This document shows positions 8,141 to 16,609 of a stretch of DNA of 64,000 nt, piece after piece. The notes below the pieces were generated by a model. That model was given only the letters and a program-made list of their open reading frames with translations. It made no database searches and had not been told where the DNA came from. Both the position numbers and the translations under genes were made by a program. The DNA is from Aequorivita vitellina (GTDB lineage: Bacteria > Bacteroidota > Bacteroidia > Flavobacteriales > Flavobacteriaceae). The stretch lies in assembly GCF_022008365.1 (NCBI RefSeq), contig NZ_JAIRBA010000006.1, forward strand, positions 1-64,000, read 5' to 3'. Position 1 is the first letter of the stretch. Each line of letters starts with the position of its first letter.

Positions 8141-11100
8141 TACCAATGCTGGTGCTGTAAATACTAATGGTGGCTCATTTCAAGTAGGGGACACTTACAA
8201 TATTCAAATCCAAGGCCTTGAATTGTTGCTACAAGACTATAAAGCGCAATTCCAGGATATAAAATCGCTAATTGATGAGTTTAAGCCAGAGACTGCATTA
8301 AAACAATTGAGAAATCTCTTGTCAAGGATTCCAGATAAACTAAAGGATAATCCAGAAATAAAAAGTAAAATTCTTTTTTTAAGAGCGACTTGTAAAAGAG
8401 AATTGCAACAATTTGATATCCAAGAAACCGCAAAAGAATTTGTTCAAGCATATATATTAAATTCTTCCGACAATGAATTAAAAGAGAAAGCTGGAATAGA
8501 ATATTTGAATCTGCAAGAAACACAAAAAGCGGATATAATAGCTCAAGAAATTCTTAAAGAAGATGAATTTAATATTGTGGCTTGGTTAGTAAGACTCCAT
8601 AATGCTAATGATTTAAGAAAAGCTATAGACGAAACGCCACAAACTGTCAAGGATGAATATGTTTTTAAAATTAATGTCGCAAATTATATTTTGCGAAAAC
8701 ATGCGTTGGGGGTAGAAGTGGGAATCGATAATTTTCCCTTTAAAATTGAATACGATAAATATGATAAAGTAACGTTTTCAAATCGACAATTATGGGCGAT
8801 TACAATGGATTTAATTATCAGTGAAATTTTTGGTGATTACCCAATTCGTTTTCTTGCCGGCAAGGAAAATCCAGTCATATCACATCCTTTAGTGAAAAAA
8901 CTTATGCCATTACTTGAGAAGTATGTTAAAACTTTAGAAAACACCGAACTTTCAAAGGCAATTTGGCATCATCAATACTTTTATTATTATTTCGATTTTT
9001 TTCTAAAGAAAGACAGATCTCGATTACATAATTTGAAGAATTTATATACTTCAATTCCCAAAGAAAATTGGTTCTACACATTAACCTACGTACAAGCATT
9101 AGTTGTAAATTCTGAATTTGAAATTGCATTATCAAGTTTGATTGAATATGAAGATTCACAAGAAGTGGTCAGCGAGTTTCATCTTGTCAAAGCAGCGATT
9201 CTGTTTTTCTTGAGAAAGACCGATGAAATTCGAGGAGTGTTTAACGATTATCTTGTTAATATTGAAATTATTGATGAGAAAAATGGATTCAATATTTTGA
9301 ATTCTTTTTTTAATGTTTTACATAAGTCAATAGATTTAGAATTTTTCTTAGAGGATATAGAAAAGGTAAAATCCAAATACTTTAAATCAGAAAATCTCAA
9401 AAGGATTTTTTTAATAAGCTGCGAAACAAGGTATTTGGAAGTTTCAGAGGAGCGAGAGAAAATAATAGTGAAGGAATTGAAAGAACTTGAACGTGCTGAT
9501 GATTTAGACCAAAACTATAAAAGCTTAATAGCTGAATCATACCAGTCTATTGGTCATATAAATCAGGCAATAGAATATTTATCAGGATTTGTAGATAAAG
9601 ACAAACCTTCACAAGAATTAGTGATGTACGCTTCTATCTTATACAGGAGTTTGTTGAGTAATGAGAAAGCGGGAGAAGGCAAGTATTCTGAATTGTTGGG
9701 TATACTTAAAAATTTAAGAACAAATCTTCAGTATGTTGATGAAGAATTGTTGCGTATAGAGCATACATTGTATTCATTTACAAATAATTGGGGCGAGGTT
9801 AAAAACATTGGGAAACTACTTAAAGAAATAGACCCTGCAAATGAAGAATACCTTATAGCCTATATCAATACGCTTGAAAATTTAGAATCCTATGATGAAA
9901 TAAAAAATGAAGTTAGCTTATTTCCTAATAATTTTAATGATGAAACGATTGCATTGGCTCTTGCGGTAATTTTACTTCGAAACGATATTGAGATTGATTA
10001 TGCTTTTACTATCCTGTACAACTTAGCATTAAGTAAATCCAATATTCAAGCAAGAAAGGAATATTTTGGTCTCTCTATAAAATATAGCGATAGGTTTTTT
10101 GAAAAATATGACAAGGTAGAAGTCGGCGTATGGGTGAGGTATAGGGTTAATAATGAGGATTTAGATGAGGTTTTTGTTGATTCCAATGAGGGTTTTAAAG
10201 GTAGGTTTATCGATAAAAAAGTAGGTGATAAATTTACTGATACAAATGCTTTGGACATGTCTATTCACTCAGTAGAGGTTGTAGAGATCTATAATGATGC
10301 ACTCAAATTACTTAGGAATATACAGGAAGAAATTAAGAACCCACTTAATCAATTGGGTTTTAAAATGATGGAATTTCCATCGGATAAAGATGGTTTAAAA
10401 GACTTTCTTATTAAGAACTTCGGGGTCAGAGGTACAGAAGAACAAGAATACAAAGAAAAAGGACTTCAAGACTATTATAACTCCCGTATTGGTTTTTCTG
10501 AAGTTTCTAAAATGGTGTTTAATGGCAACCTTGTTAACGCTTATTTGTATCTAACAGGTCACAATACAGCAAAGTTTACAACTCTACCATTATTAGCAAC
10601 TAATCCTATAAACACTGCCGCGAATGAAGTGTACGGGTTGGATGTGACTACAGTAATTTTATTTTATCAACTTGCCAAAAAATTAAATTTCCAATTTCAA
10701 CGTAAATTCACTATCTCTCATTACACAAAAAAAATCTTCTCAATTGGATTAAAGGAAGCCGCAAGCTCACCAGAAGACGGTCTCACAGCTCAGATTACTT
10801 TAAAAGGAGTTAATGTCTTTCCAATGCCTGATAAATATTCTAAAATTAGTTTTTATAAAGAAATTTTAGAGTGGATCGATGAAAATTGTTCCATTGATAA
10901 AGTAGAAGAAAAACTTGACATTGCATTTAGGTTAAAACAAGAGGGTAAAGAAAGTGATACAATGTTTAGCTACCTTGTAGATAATATGTTTTTGGCCAGT
11001 AGAAAGGACTTTAGGCTAATTACAAGCGATTCGTCCTTATATCTTTTAAAAAAAGAAAACGCTACGCAAATCAATCAATGGTTACTTAGTCCAGAAAAAT

Positions 11101-11525
11101 ATTTAAACGTTTATCACAGGGATAATTGCAGTACTGAATTTTATAGTTTTTTATTGCAAAATAATTATTCTGGTATTGGTATAAGCTTAGATGTTTTAAA
11201 AAACGAATTTTTTCAATTGCTCGTAGGAAAAGACAATTATTATATAATGGCTTTACACAACTTGCAATACTCACTACATAATAATAAATTCTGCATTCCG
11301 ATTTGTGCAAAATTTTTAAAGGTTATTTATCTTACATCTGCGATTACCACAGAAAACAAAAATAGATATGCTTTAGATGTTATTAGAAATTTTATGTTTG
11401 GTATGGGGGAAAATGAAATCAATTTGCTTGGAGGTATTCTATTTTCGGAATTTAAATTAATGGGAGTATATCTTACCGAAGTGATGAATCTTTACAAAAC
11501 GGTTGTTGAGTTGTATCATAAGTAA
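8130..11525 (+). CDS. Large helical-repeat (TPR-like) protein with possible C-terminal PIN-like domain
   Basis: The product has 1131 residues. It opens with the NTNGG motif, then a long run of paired amphipathic helices (about 40-700) typical of a TPR or other alpha-solenoid. In the last third, GLDVTTVILFYQL (about 835) and the run ending ITSDSS (about 963) have the look of the first and last acidic sites of a PIN-type nuclease. This is a weak match made by eye. No NTPase motif is visible. It overlaps the 128-residue ORF in a +1 frame at a G6 tract. The best guess is a large sensor/effector of a conflict system. The exact function is unknown. Confidence 0.7.
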   Translation: MGGNTNAGAVNTNGGSFQVGDTYNIQIQGLELLLQDYKAQFQDIKSLIDEFKPETALKQLRNLLSRIPDKLKDNPEIKSKILFLRATCKRELQQFDIQETAKEFVQAYILNSSDNELKEKAGIEYLNLQETQKADIIAQEILKEDEFNIVAWLVRLHNANDLRKAIDETPQTVKDEYVFKINVANYILRKHALGVEVGIDNFPFKIEYDKYDKVTFSNRQLWAITMDLIISEIFGDYPIRFLAGKENPVISHPLVKKLMPLLEKYVKTLENTELSKAIWHHQYFYYYFDFFLKKDRSRLHNLKNLYTSIPKENWFYTLTYVQALVVNSEFEIALSSLIEYEDSQEVVSEFHLVKAAILFFLRKTDEIRGVFNDYLVNIEIIDEKNGFNILNSFFNVLHKSIDLEFFLEDIEKVKSKYFKSENLKRIFLISCETRYLEVSEEREKIIVKELKELERADDLDQNYKSLIAESYQSIGHINQAIEYLSGFVDKDKPSQELVMYASILYRSLLSNEKAGEGKYSELLGILKNLRTNLQYVDEELLRIEHTLYSFTNNWGEVKNIGKLLKEIDPANEEYLIAYINTLENLESYDEIKNEVSLFPNNFNDETIALALAVILLRNDIEIDYAFTILYNLALSKSNIQARKEYFGLSIKYSDRFFEKYDKVEVGVWVRYRVNNEDLDEVFVDSNEGFKGRFIDKKVGDKFTDTNALDMSIHSVEVVEIYNDALKLLRNIQEEIKNPLNQLGFKMMEFPSDKDGLKDFLIKNFGVRGTEEQEYKEKGLQDYYNSRIGFSEVSKMVFNGNLVNAYLYLTGHNTAKFTTLPLLATNPINTAANEVYGLDVTTVILFYQLAKKLNFQFQRKFTISHYTKKIFSIGLKEAASSPEDGLTAQITLKGVNVFPMPDKYSKISFYKEILEWIDENCSIDKVEEKLDIAFRLKQEGKESDTMFSYLVDNMFLASRKDFRLITSDSSLYLLKKENATQINQWLLSPEKYLNVYHRDNCSTEFYSFLLQNNYSGIGISLDVLKNEFFQLLVGKDNYYIMALHNLQYSLHNNKFCIPICAKFLKVIYLTSAITTENKNRYALDVIRNFMFGMGENEINLLGGILFSEFKLMGVYLTEVMNLYKTVVELYHK

Positions 11526-11566
11526 ATTTTGATCCTTAATTGCAATAATCATTCTCTTATTAAGAT

Positions 11567-11580
11567 ATAGGGGTGCAAAA
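11567..11580 (+). repeat. ATAGGGGTGCAAAA, left flank of the IS
   Basis: It matches ATAGGGGTACAAAA on the other side of the IS (14109-14122) in 13 of 14 positions. A related GGGGTGCAAAA lies at 18279-18289. The spacing is too long for a normal IS21 target duplication, so a pre-existing island repeat is more likely. Confidence 0.4.
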
Positions 11581-11724
11581 AACGGGCATAGTATACCACC
11601 CACAGCGGATTAATGTGAGCATAGCGCGGCGGGTGAAAGTGAACCACCTGGAGCGGGTGAAAGTGAACCACTAAAAATCGATTCTATTTGTAACGCTTTA
11701 AATATCTTTTTAAAAAAAGATATT

Positions 11725-13269
11725 ATGGCCAACAAGCAAATAGATATGCGAAAAATAAAACAGGTTTTCAAACTTTACAGTGAGGGCGTCAGTAAGCGTA
11801 AAATAAGCCTTCAGCTAGGATTATCACGCAATACCATCACTAAATATATCGATTTCTTTAATCGGTACCATCTGACAAGCTATGAAGTGTCCGCGATGAC
11901 ACTCGAGGAACTGAACAGGCTCCTTAAGACCGACCAAAAGGGCAAGAGCCAACAGCTCTTGACCCTAGAGAAGTACTTTCCCTCCTTTGACAAGGAACTG
12001 CGCAAAACGGGCGTGACCAAGGAACTGCTCTGGCAAGAATACTTTGCCAAGCACCCAGATGGCTACAGGCTTTCCCAGTTCAGGTATTGGTACAGGGAAT
12101 GGGTAAAGGAAGTATCCCCGGTCATGCACTTCACACATAAGGCCGGCGATAAACTTTTCATTGATTTTACGGGCAAGAAGCTTTCCATTGTAGATCGCTA
12201 TACGGGGGAGATACAGGAACTGGAGGTCTTTGTCTGCGTACTGGGCAGTAGCCAATACACGTATGTTGAGGCCTGTGAGAGCTAAAAGAAAGAGGACTTC
12301 ATAGGCTGTGTGGAAAACGCTCTCTGGTTCTATGGCGGCGTACCACAGGCCCTGGTGCCCGATAACCTAAGGGCGGCGGTCACCAAGAGCAGCCGTTATG
12401 AGCCCAAGGTAAACGAGACCTTTGTAGATTTTGCCGAGCACTATGAAACGGCGGTACTTCCCACCAGGGCCTACAGGCCCAGGGACAAGGCCATCGTTGA
12501 GAACGCAGTGCGCATAATATACACCCGTGTCTTTGCGCCATTGCGTAACCAGACCTTCCATACCAAGGCCGCCCTGAACAAGGCCATACTGGAGCTTCTA
12601 AAAATCCATAACAGTACATCTTTTAGGGGACGTGAATATTCCCGCCATTCGTTATTCGAAGAGATTGAAAAGCACCAGCTCAGGCCCTTGCCCGCCCAGC
12701 GCTATGAGATCAAACGCTACGCCAATGCGACGGTCCATAAAAATAGCCATATTTATTTTAGCAAGGACAAGCACTATTATAGCCTGCCCTATCAGCATAT
12801 AGGCAAGCGCGTAAAAGTGGTCTACTCAGATAGCGAAATAGAGATCTACTGCCAGCACGAACTGCTTACGGTCCATCCAAGGGCAAGACAGAAATATGGA
12901 TACAGCACAATAAAGGAACATATGCCCTCCCACCACCGCTTTATCAGCGAGTGGAGCAGTGAAAAGTTCATTGCCTGGGCGTCGCAGATAGGTGTCCACT
13001 GCAAGTTGCTGATCATCCATATACTGGAAAAGAAACAACATCCCGAGCAATCCTATAAATCGTGCCTGGGCATATTGCACCTCACCAAAAAGGTAGGCAA
13101 TACCCGGCTGGACAATGCCTGTAAGCGCGCCCTGGATTATGGCGCGTACAATTATAACATCATAGAGCGTATCCTTAAAAATGGATGGGACACCCTAGAT
13201 GAGGGCACCGAGGAACAGACCAATATCCCGCACCATGATAACATCAGGGGGAGCCATTATTATAAATAA
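11725..13269 (+). pseudogene. istA: IS21 transposase IstA, interrupted by one in-frame stop codon
   Basis: Two open segments in the same frame (11725-12285 and the continuation to 13269) are separated only by TAA at 12283-12285. Around it the residues read VEACES-stop-KKEDFIGC, where a single CAA-to-TAA change would explain the break. The first part has an N-terminal HTH (KRKISLQLGLSRNTITKYI) and the first catalytic Asp region (LFIDFTGKKL). The second part has the remaining DDE core (PDNLRAAV, then RPRDKAIVENAV) and the C-terminal domain. The total would be about 514 residues, normal for IstA. A restart at 12310 (GTG) would give only an N-terminally truncated product. Confidence 0.85.
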
Positions 13270-13286
13270 ATTAAAACCAAAAAACT

Positions 13287-14018
13287 ATGAACACACAGAC
13301 ATTGGAACACATGAAACAGTTAAGGCTATACGGTATGCACAGGGCCTTTGACAGCAGTCTTTCGCCACAGAGCATAACCTATACCGGAGATGAACTCGTA
13401 GCATATCTCATCCAAAGTGAATGGGATGACCGCCAAAACCGAAAAATAGAGCGGATGACAAAGGCCGCACGCTTTAGGTACAGTGCGGTAATGGAGGCCA
13501 TAGATTTTGACGCCTCGAGAGCACTGGACAAAAACCAGATACAGCGCTTTGCGAGCTGTGATTTTATACGGCAAAAACAGAACATACTTATTACGGGAAG
13601 TACCGGTGCCGGAAAAAGCTATATGGCATCGGCCATTGGGCACCAGGCCTGTTCATTGGGATTTAAGGTTATGTACTACAATACCAACAAACTCTTTACC
13701 ATGCTCAAGACATCAAAAGCAGATGGGTCTTATTTAAAGCAGATCAATAAACTGGAAAAACAGGATCTCCTCATTTTGGATGACTTTGGCCTTAATGCCC
13801 TGGATGCCCTGAACAGACATTCCTTTATGGAAATCATTGAGGACCGACATGGTGAGCACAGTATAATTATAGCCTCCCAATTACCAGTGGAAGCCTGGCA
13901 TGAAATCATAGGGGAACAGACCATTGCAGATGCCATTTTGGACCGTCTTGTACATAATGCGCACAGAATAGATATCAAAGGGGAATCGATGCGCAAAAAA
14001 ATGAAAAATAAATATTAA
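13287..14018 (+). CDS. istB: IS21 helper ATPase IstB
   Basis: The product has 243 residues, the usual length for IstB, and belongs to the DnaA/DnaC-like AAA+ group. Walker A is GSTGAGKS and Walker B is LLILDDFG. A sensor region ends in ASQLPVEAWHE, and the protein finishes with a basic tail. It starts 17 bp after istA. In IS21 elements it delivers the transposase to target DNA. The gene appears intact although istA is not, so it may still serve a related element in trans. Confidence 0.9.
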   Translation: MNTQTLEHMKQLRLYGMHRAFDSSLSPQSITYTGDELVAYLIQSEWDDRQNRKIERMTKAARFRYSAVMEAIDFDASRALDKNQIQRFASCDFIRQKQNILITGSTGAGKSYMASAIGHQACSLGFKVMYYNTNKLFTMLKTSKADGSYLKQINKLEKQDLLILDDFGLNALDALNRHSFMEIIEDRHGEHSIIIASQLPVEAWHEIIGEQTIADAILDRLVHNAHRIDIKGESMRKKMKNKY

Positions 14019-14108
14019 ATTTAACCACAAATGAATCGATTTTGAGCACTTACTTTGCTATGCTCACTTTCATCCGCCGCAAGTGGCTCACTTTGTCCGC
14101 CCTATCCA

Positions 14109-14122
14109 ATAGGGGTACAAAA
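14109..14122 (+). repeat. ATAGGGGTACAAAA, right flank of the IS
   Basis: Near-identical to 11567-11580 on the left side of the IS and in the same orientation. Confidence 0.4.
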
Positions 14123-14236
14123 TAAAAGTAGTTTATTTTCTAAAACTAGCGCTTACCTTGCCAGATTGGAAGTTAAAGGGAAATAATGTAGCGGATATAA
14201 ACAAGTTGGGCTTAATTTAAAAATCTTTTCGAATTA

Positions 14237-15490
14237 ATGAAAAATACAAAAAGATATGACTTATCAGATAGGTTAATTCACTTTTTTAGAGAGGTTGATA
14301 CTCATAGTAAAGATTATGTTATTTTTCCTGAAAACTGGGGATTCGATCATATAGCAGAAGACAATGTATATAATCCCTTCTTTTTATTAAGAGCTGCAAT
14401 AAGACATAATAAAATTTTTGCAACTTGGTCAATAAGAAATAATAATCGGACTATTTATGGAAATAGGCCTGCAATTTGTTTTACTGAAATGCCATTGGCT
14501 GCTTTTCTGGAAACTTCATCTAAAAGAGAAAAGCAAGGACAAGCTATTAGTTCTTATGGTTTATCCTTTCTAAAATCAGAATTATATAAAATTGGGGCTA
14601 GACCTGTAATTTATGGGTTGAGCACTAACGAACTGAACATTTATAAAACAAAAAAAGGTGAAAGAATGATTGATCAATCTGTTTTACCAATGATTGAACA
14701 GTATAGATATGTAACATATAATCCATCATCATTCAAAAAAATCGATTGGACACACGAAAGAGAATGGAGATACCCATATAATAAAAGTTTAATAGATTTT
14801 GAGAAAGAGTTGGAGGAATATGGAATCGTCTCAGAAGTTGAAGATTTTCCAGGATTAGAAATATTAGAAGAAGGGATTTCAGATATTGGAGTTATAGTTA
14901 AAACGGAAATGGAAGCCAAATTAATTTTATGCGATATTTTAGTAATATTTGACAGAAATGGTCATTCGCCATTTAAATTCATTTTTTATACAGAACAAAT
15001 TGAAAAAATCAAATCAATTTTAGAGCCTAGCCAAGAAAGAAAAGAGATAATTAAGAGTACAATTGATTTGTCTGTTTACATAAATCCAGATGAAGAAAGG
15101 GACAATAAAATTTACAAACTTTTTACTTTATTGGTAAAAGAAGTTGAAAACAATTACCAAGAAATTGAACGAGGCGAATTTGGGGGTTGTTGGTTATGGA
15201 TTTACGATAGTCTTAGTGATTTATCAAGAGCGCTAATTAATAAGGAAAGAATTGAAATAAATAGGGAAGGAAAATACCTTTGTTTCCCCTATGAATTCTC
15301 AGATTCTCGTAGTCTATTTCAAAGAGAAGATATGACTAAAGAATTAGCCAAAAAAGTTAAAAATACATTTGGTGTTGATTGTGGATACTATTCAGTTTTG
15401 AATTCTGATGATTATAATGATGTGCCTTTTTATTGCAGTCAGGATTATGAAAAATATGAAGACAGGCTAATTAACAAACTAAAAAACTAA
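14237..15490 (+). CDS. Unknown accessory protein, possibly abortive-infection (AbiGi/DUF2971-like) type
   Basis: The product has 417 residues. The start (LSDRLIHFFREVD) and the block PAICFTEMPLAAF followed by SYGLSFLKSELYKIGARPVIY resemble the AbiGi/DUF2971 group, in which a conserved C-F-[ST]-E-x-P patch occurs. A second domain from about residue 300 contains GGCWLWIYDSLSDLSRAL and may be a DUF4427-like module. These family links are by memory and moderate at best. It is a single-gene unit, preceded by GTTGGGC (14205-14211) and followed by TAAGCCCACAAC overlapping its stop (15488-15499). A phage-defence function is inferred from resemblance and island context. Confidence 0.55.
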   Translation: MKNTKRYDLSDRLIHFFREVDTHSKDYVIFPENWGFDHIAEDNVYNPFFLLRAAIRHNKIFATWSIRNNNRTIYGNRPAICFTEMPLAAFLETSSKREKQGQAISSYGLSFLKSELYKIGARPVIYGLSTNELNIYKTKKGERMIDQSVLPMIEQYRYVTYNPSSFKKIDWTHEREWRYPYNKSLIDFEKELEEYGIVSEVEDFPGLEILEEGISDIGVIVKTEMEAKLILCDILVIFDRNGHSPFKFIFYTEQIEKIKSILEPSQERKEIIKSTIDLSVYINPDEERDNKIYKLFTLLVKEVENNYQEIERGEFGGCWLWIYDSLSDLSRALINKERIEINREGKYLCFPYEFSDSRSLFQREDMTKELAKKVKNTFGVDCGYYSVLNSDDYNDVPFYCSQDYEKYEDRLINKLKN

Positions 15491-15655
15491 GCCCACAACA
15501 CCCGTAACCCCTGCACACATCCTTAATTTTTAAAAACCGAACAAATATAACCCGCTTTGTGAGGCTTTGTTTTTTGGGTAACTTCTACAAATGAAATAGA
15601 TAGCGGTTGTATTTATTAAAAAACTTTATATTTGGTATTCTCCCCAATTTAAAAA
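15488..15655 (+). repeat. Island intergenic repeat, copy A
   Basis: From the stop of the previous gene this stretch aligns along its length with 16303-16457. Shared blocks include GCCxACAA, GTAACC, TGCACA, CCGCTTT, TTTTTTGGGTA, TAGATAGCGGTT and the 21-base promoter core at 15625-15645. Identity looks close to three quarters by eye. It contains no ORF. Confidence 0.6.
15607..15634 (+). promoter_or_regulatory. Promoter inside repeat copy A
   Basis: TTG at 15607-15609 and TATATTTG at 15627-15634 are separated by 17 bp, as in the Bacteroidota TTG/TAnnTTTG promoter. It would drive the gene at 15852 through a leader of about 210 nt that contains a terminator-like hairpin. Confidence 0.5.
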
Positions 15656-15695
15656 CCCACTCTTATGGTTTTCCGTAATGGGTGGGTTTGTTTTT
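15653..15695 (+). terminator. Terminator-like hairpin in the leader after the repeat promoter
   Basis: AAACCCAC (15653-15660) pairs with GTGGGTTT (15682-15689) and is followed by a T-rich run. The loop contains GGTTTTCCGTAAT, which is also present downstream of repeat copy 1. Its place between a promoter and a gene suggests attenuation, or a terminator that insulates units. Confidence 0.45.
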
Positions 15696-15851
15696 GTTTT
15701 ATATTTGGAAACTACACAAAGAAAAAATTTTATAACTTATGATTGACCAGCTCGATTGGAGGTATAAACCTAATAAAGTTGGGAGTATAAATAAGTTGGC
15801 AAACATATTTAACTGACAGAAACGTTTCTTTAGGTATAACAAAATTAAATT

Positions 15852-16283
15852 ATGAGCAACTCTTTTTTTATTATGACTGATGAGGAGGTTGATAAAATTA
15901 TCAATAAAATAAAGTCACACATTCACGACGATAATAACGGATATTGTAGGGTTGGCTGGGCAATGAAGAAGGTGCTTGGTAAAGACATAGTTTATGGAGA
16001 TAAAGAACAAGTTTTAAAGAAAGTAAGGATAACAGCATTAATCACCCAATCAGGTGAGTATAAAGCCGATCCTTCAATAAAGGAATATACTGATTGGGAC
16101 ATAAAGCCAAATGCTGATTTCATTAAATCTCAACTTGAGATAAAACTTGCGAAATCTAACTTGAAAGCAAACAAATTGAATTTTAAAAATTCTCGGCTTA
16201 ACAATAGAGCAACAGTGATTAATGTAATTGTGGGATTGTTAAATTTTATTCTGCTTTTTTATCAATTATTTTTCAATGATTGA
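15852..16283 (+). CDS. Small protein with C-terminal membrane anchor, unknown function
   Basis: The product has 143 residues. The first 85 form a soluble domain with a winged-helix-like predicted pattern. A basic helix follows (KSQLEIKLAKSNLKANKLNF), then a hydrophobic C-terminal segment (VINVIVGLLNFILLFYQLFF) that would be a tail anchor. I do not recognise the family. It is a lone gene, with GTTGGC at 15795-15800 before it and GTTAGCCAACAA at 16303-16314 after it. Confidence 0.6.
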   Translation: MSNSFFIMTDEEVDKIINKIKSHIHDDNNGYCRVGWAMKKVLGKDIVYGDKEQVLKKVRITALITQSGEYKADPSIKEYTDWDIKPNADFIKSQLEIKLAKSNLKANKLNFKNSRLNNRATVINVIVGLLNFILLFYQLFFND

Positions 16284-16302
16284 CTTTAGCAGAATTAAAT
16301 AC

Positions 16303-16457
16303 GTTAGCCAACAAGGGTAACCGTTGCACAATCCCTAATTTAAAAAAAAAAGATCCGTATAAGCCGCTTTACGCAGCTTTCTTTTTTGGGTATCTTCTAA
16401 AAATGAGATAGATAGCGGTTCTATTAATCAAAAACCTTTATATTTGGTATTCTCCCC
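16303..16457 (+). repeat. Island intergenic repeat, copy B
   Basis: Homologous to 15488-15655. It contains a better terminator stem (AAGCCGC/GCAGCTT then CTTTTTT) and the 21-base promoter core at 16437-16457 with TATATTTG at 16439-16446. The gene to its right, hipA, points towards it, so here the promoter faces the end of another gene. Confidence 0.6.
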
Positions 16458-16466
16458 GGTTTTTTT

Positions 16467-16512
16467 CAATTATCAATGAACAATTAGCATGAACAATTAT
16501 CAATGAACAATT
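16467..16512 (+). repeat. Two copies of CAATTATCAATGAACAATT
   Basis: Identical 19-base copies stand at 16467-16485 and 16494-16512, separated by 8 bases. AT-rich repeats of this type are common between genes in Bacteroidota. Function unknown. Confidence 0.6.
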
Positions 16513-16609
16513 GGAAATTGGATTGTTAGATTTTAGCTTAAGGTGTATTGCGTATTTAGTTGTAAAGATTATTCTATTTAGTATTCTCTCAAATTAAAAA
16601 TACTATCTT

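Larger units (their letters stand above)
11604..14102 (+). mobile_element. IS21-family insertion sequence (istA interrupted)
   Basis: The element holds an istA/istB pair between ends built of related repeats, a hallmark of IS21 elements. The left end has AGCGGATTAATGTGAGC (from 11604), GGCGGGTGAAAGTGAACCAC (from 11628) and GAGCGGGTGAAAGTGAACCA (from 11651). The right end, read in reverse complement, has GGCGGACAAAGTGAGCCAC and GGCGGATGAAAGTGAGCA. Its coding DNA is clearly more GC-rich than the surrounding island. The exact outer bases are uncertain by a few nucleotides. The nonsense codon in istA suggests it cannot move by itself. Confidence 0.8.
16284..16609. other. Intergenic region: island repeat copy B and short repeats
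   Basis: No gene is visible. It holds repeat copy B (16303-16457), two copies of a 19-base repeat (16467-16512), and a decayed fourth promoter-core copy, TCTATTTAGTATTCTCTC (16573-16590), near the end of hipA. Confidence 0.55.

Noticed and set aside
12367-12619. Antisense open frames within istA
   Set aside because: GC-rich coding sequence on the plus strand creates long shadows, and the DDE core is clearly encoded on the plus strand.
15488-16314. True integron attC sites
   Set aside because: The motifs do not fit the RYYYAAC/GTTRRRY pair, the intergenic elements are too long, and there is no integron-type integrase in the window.
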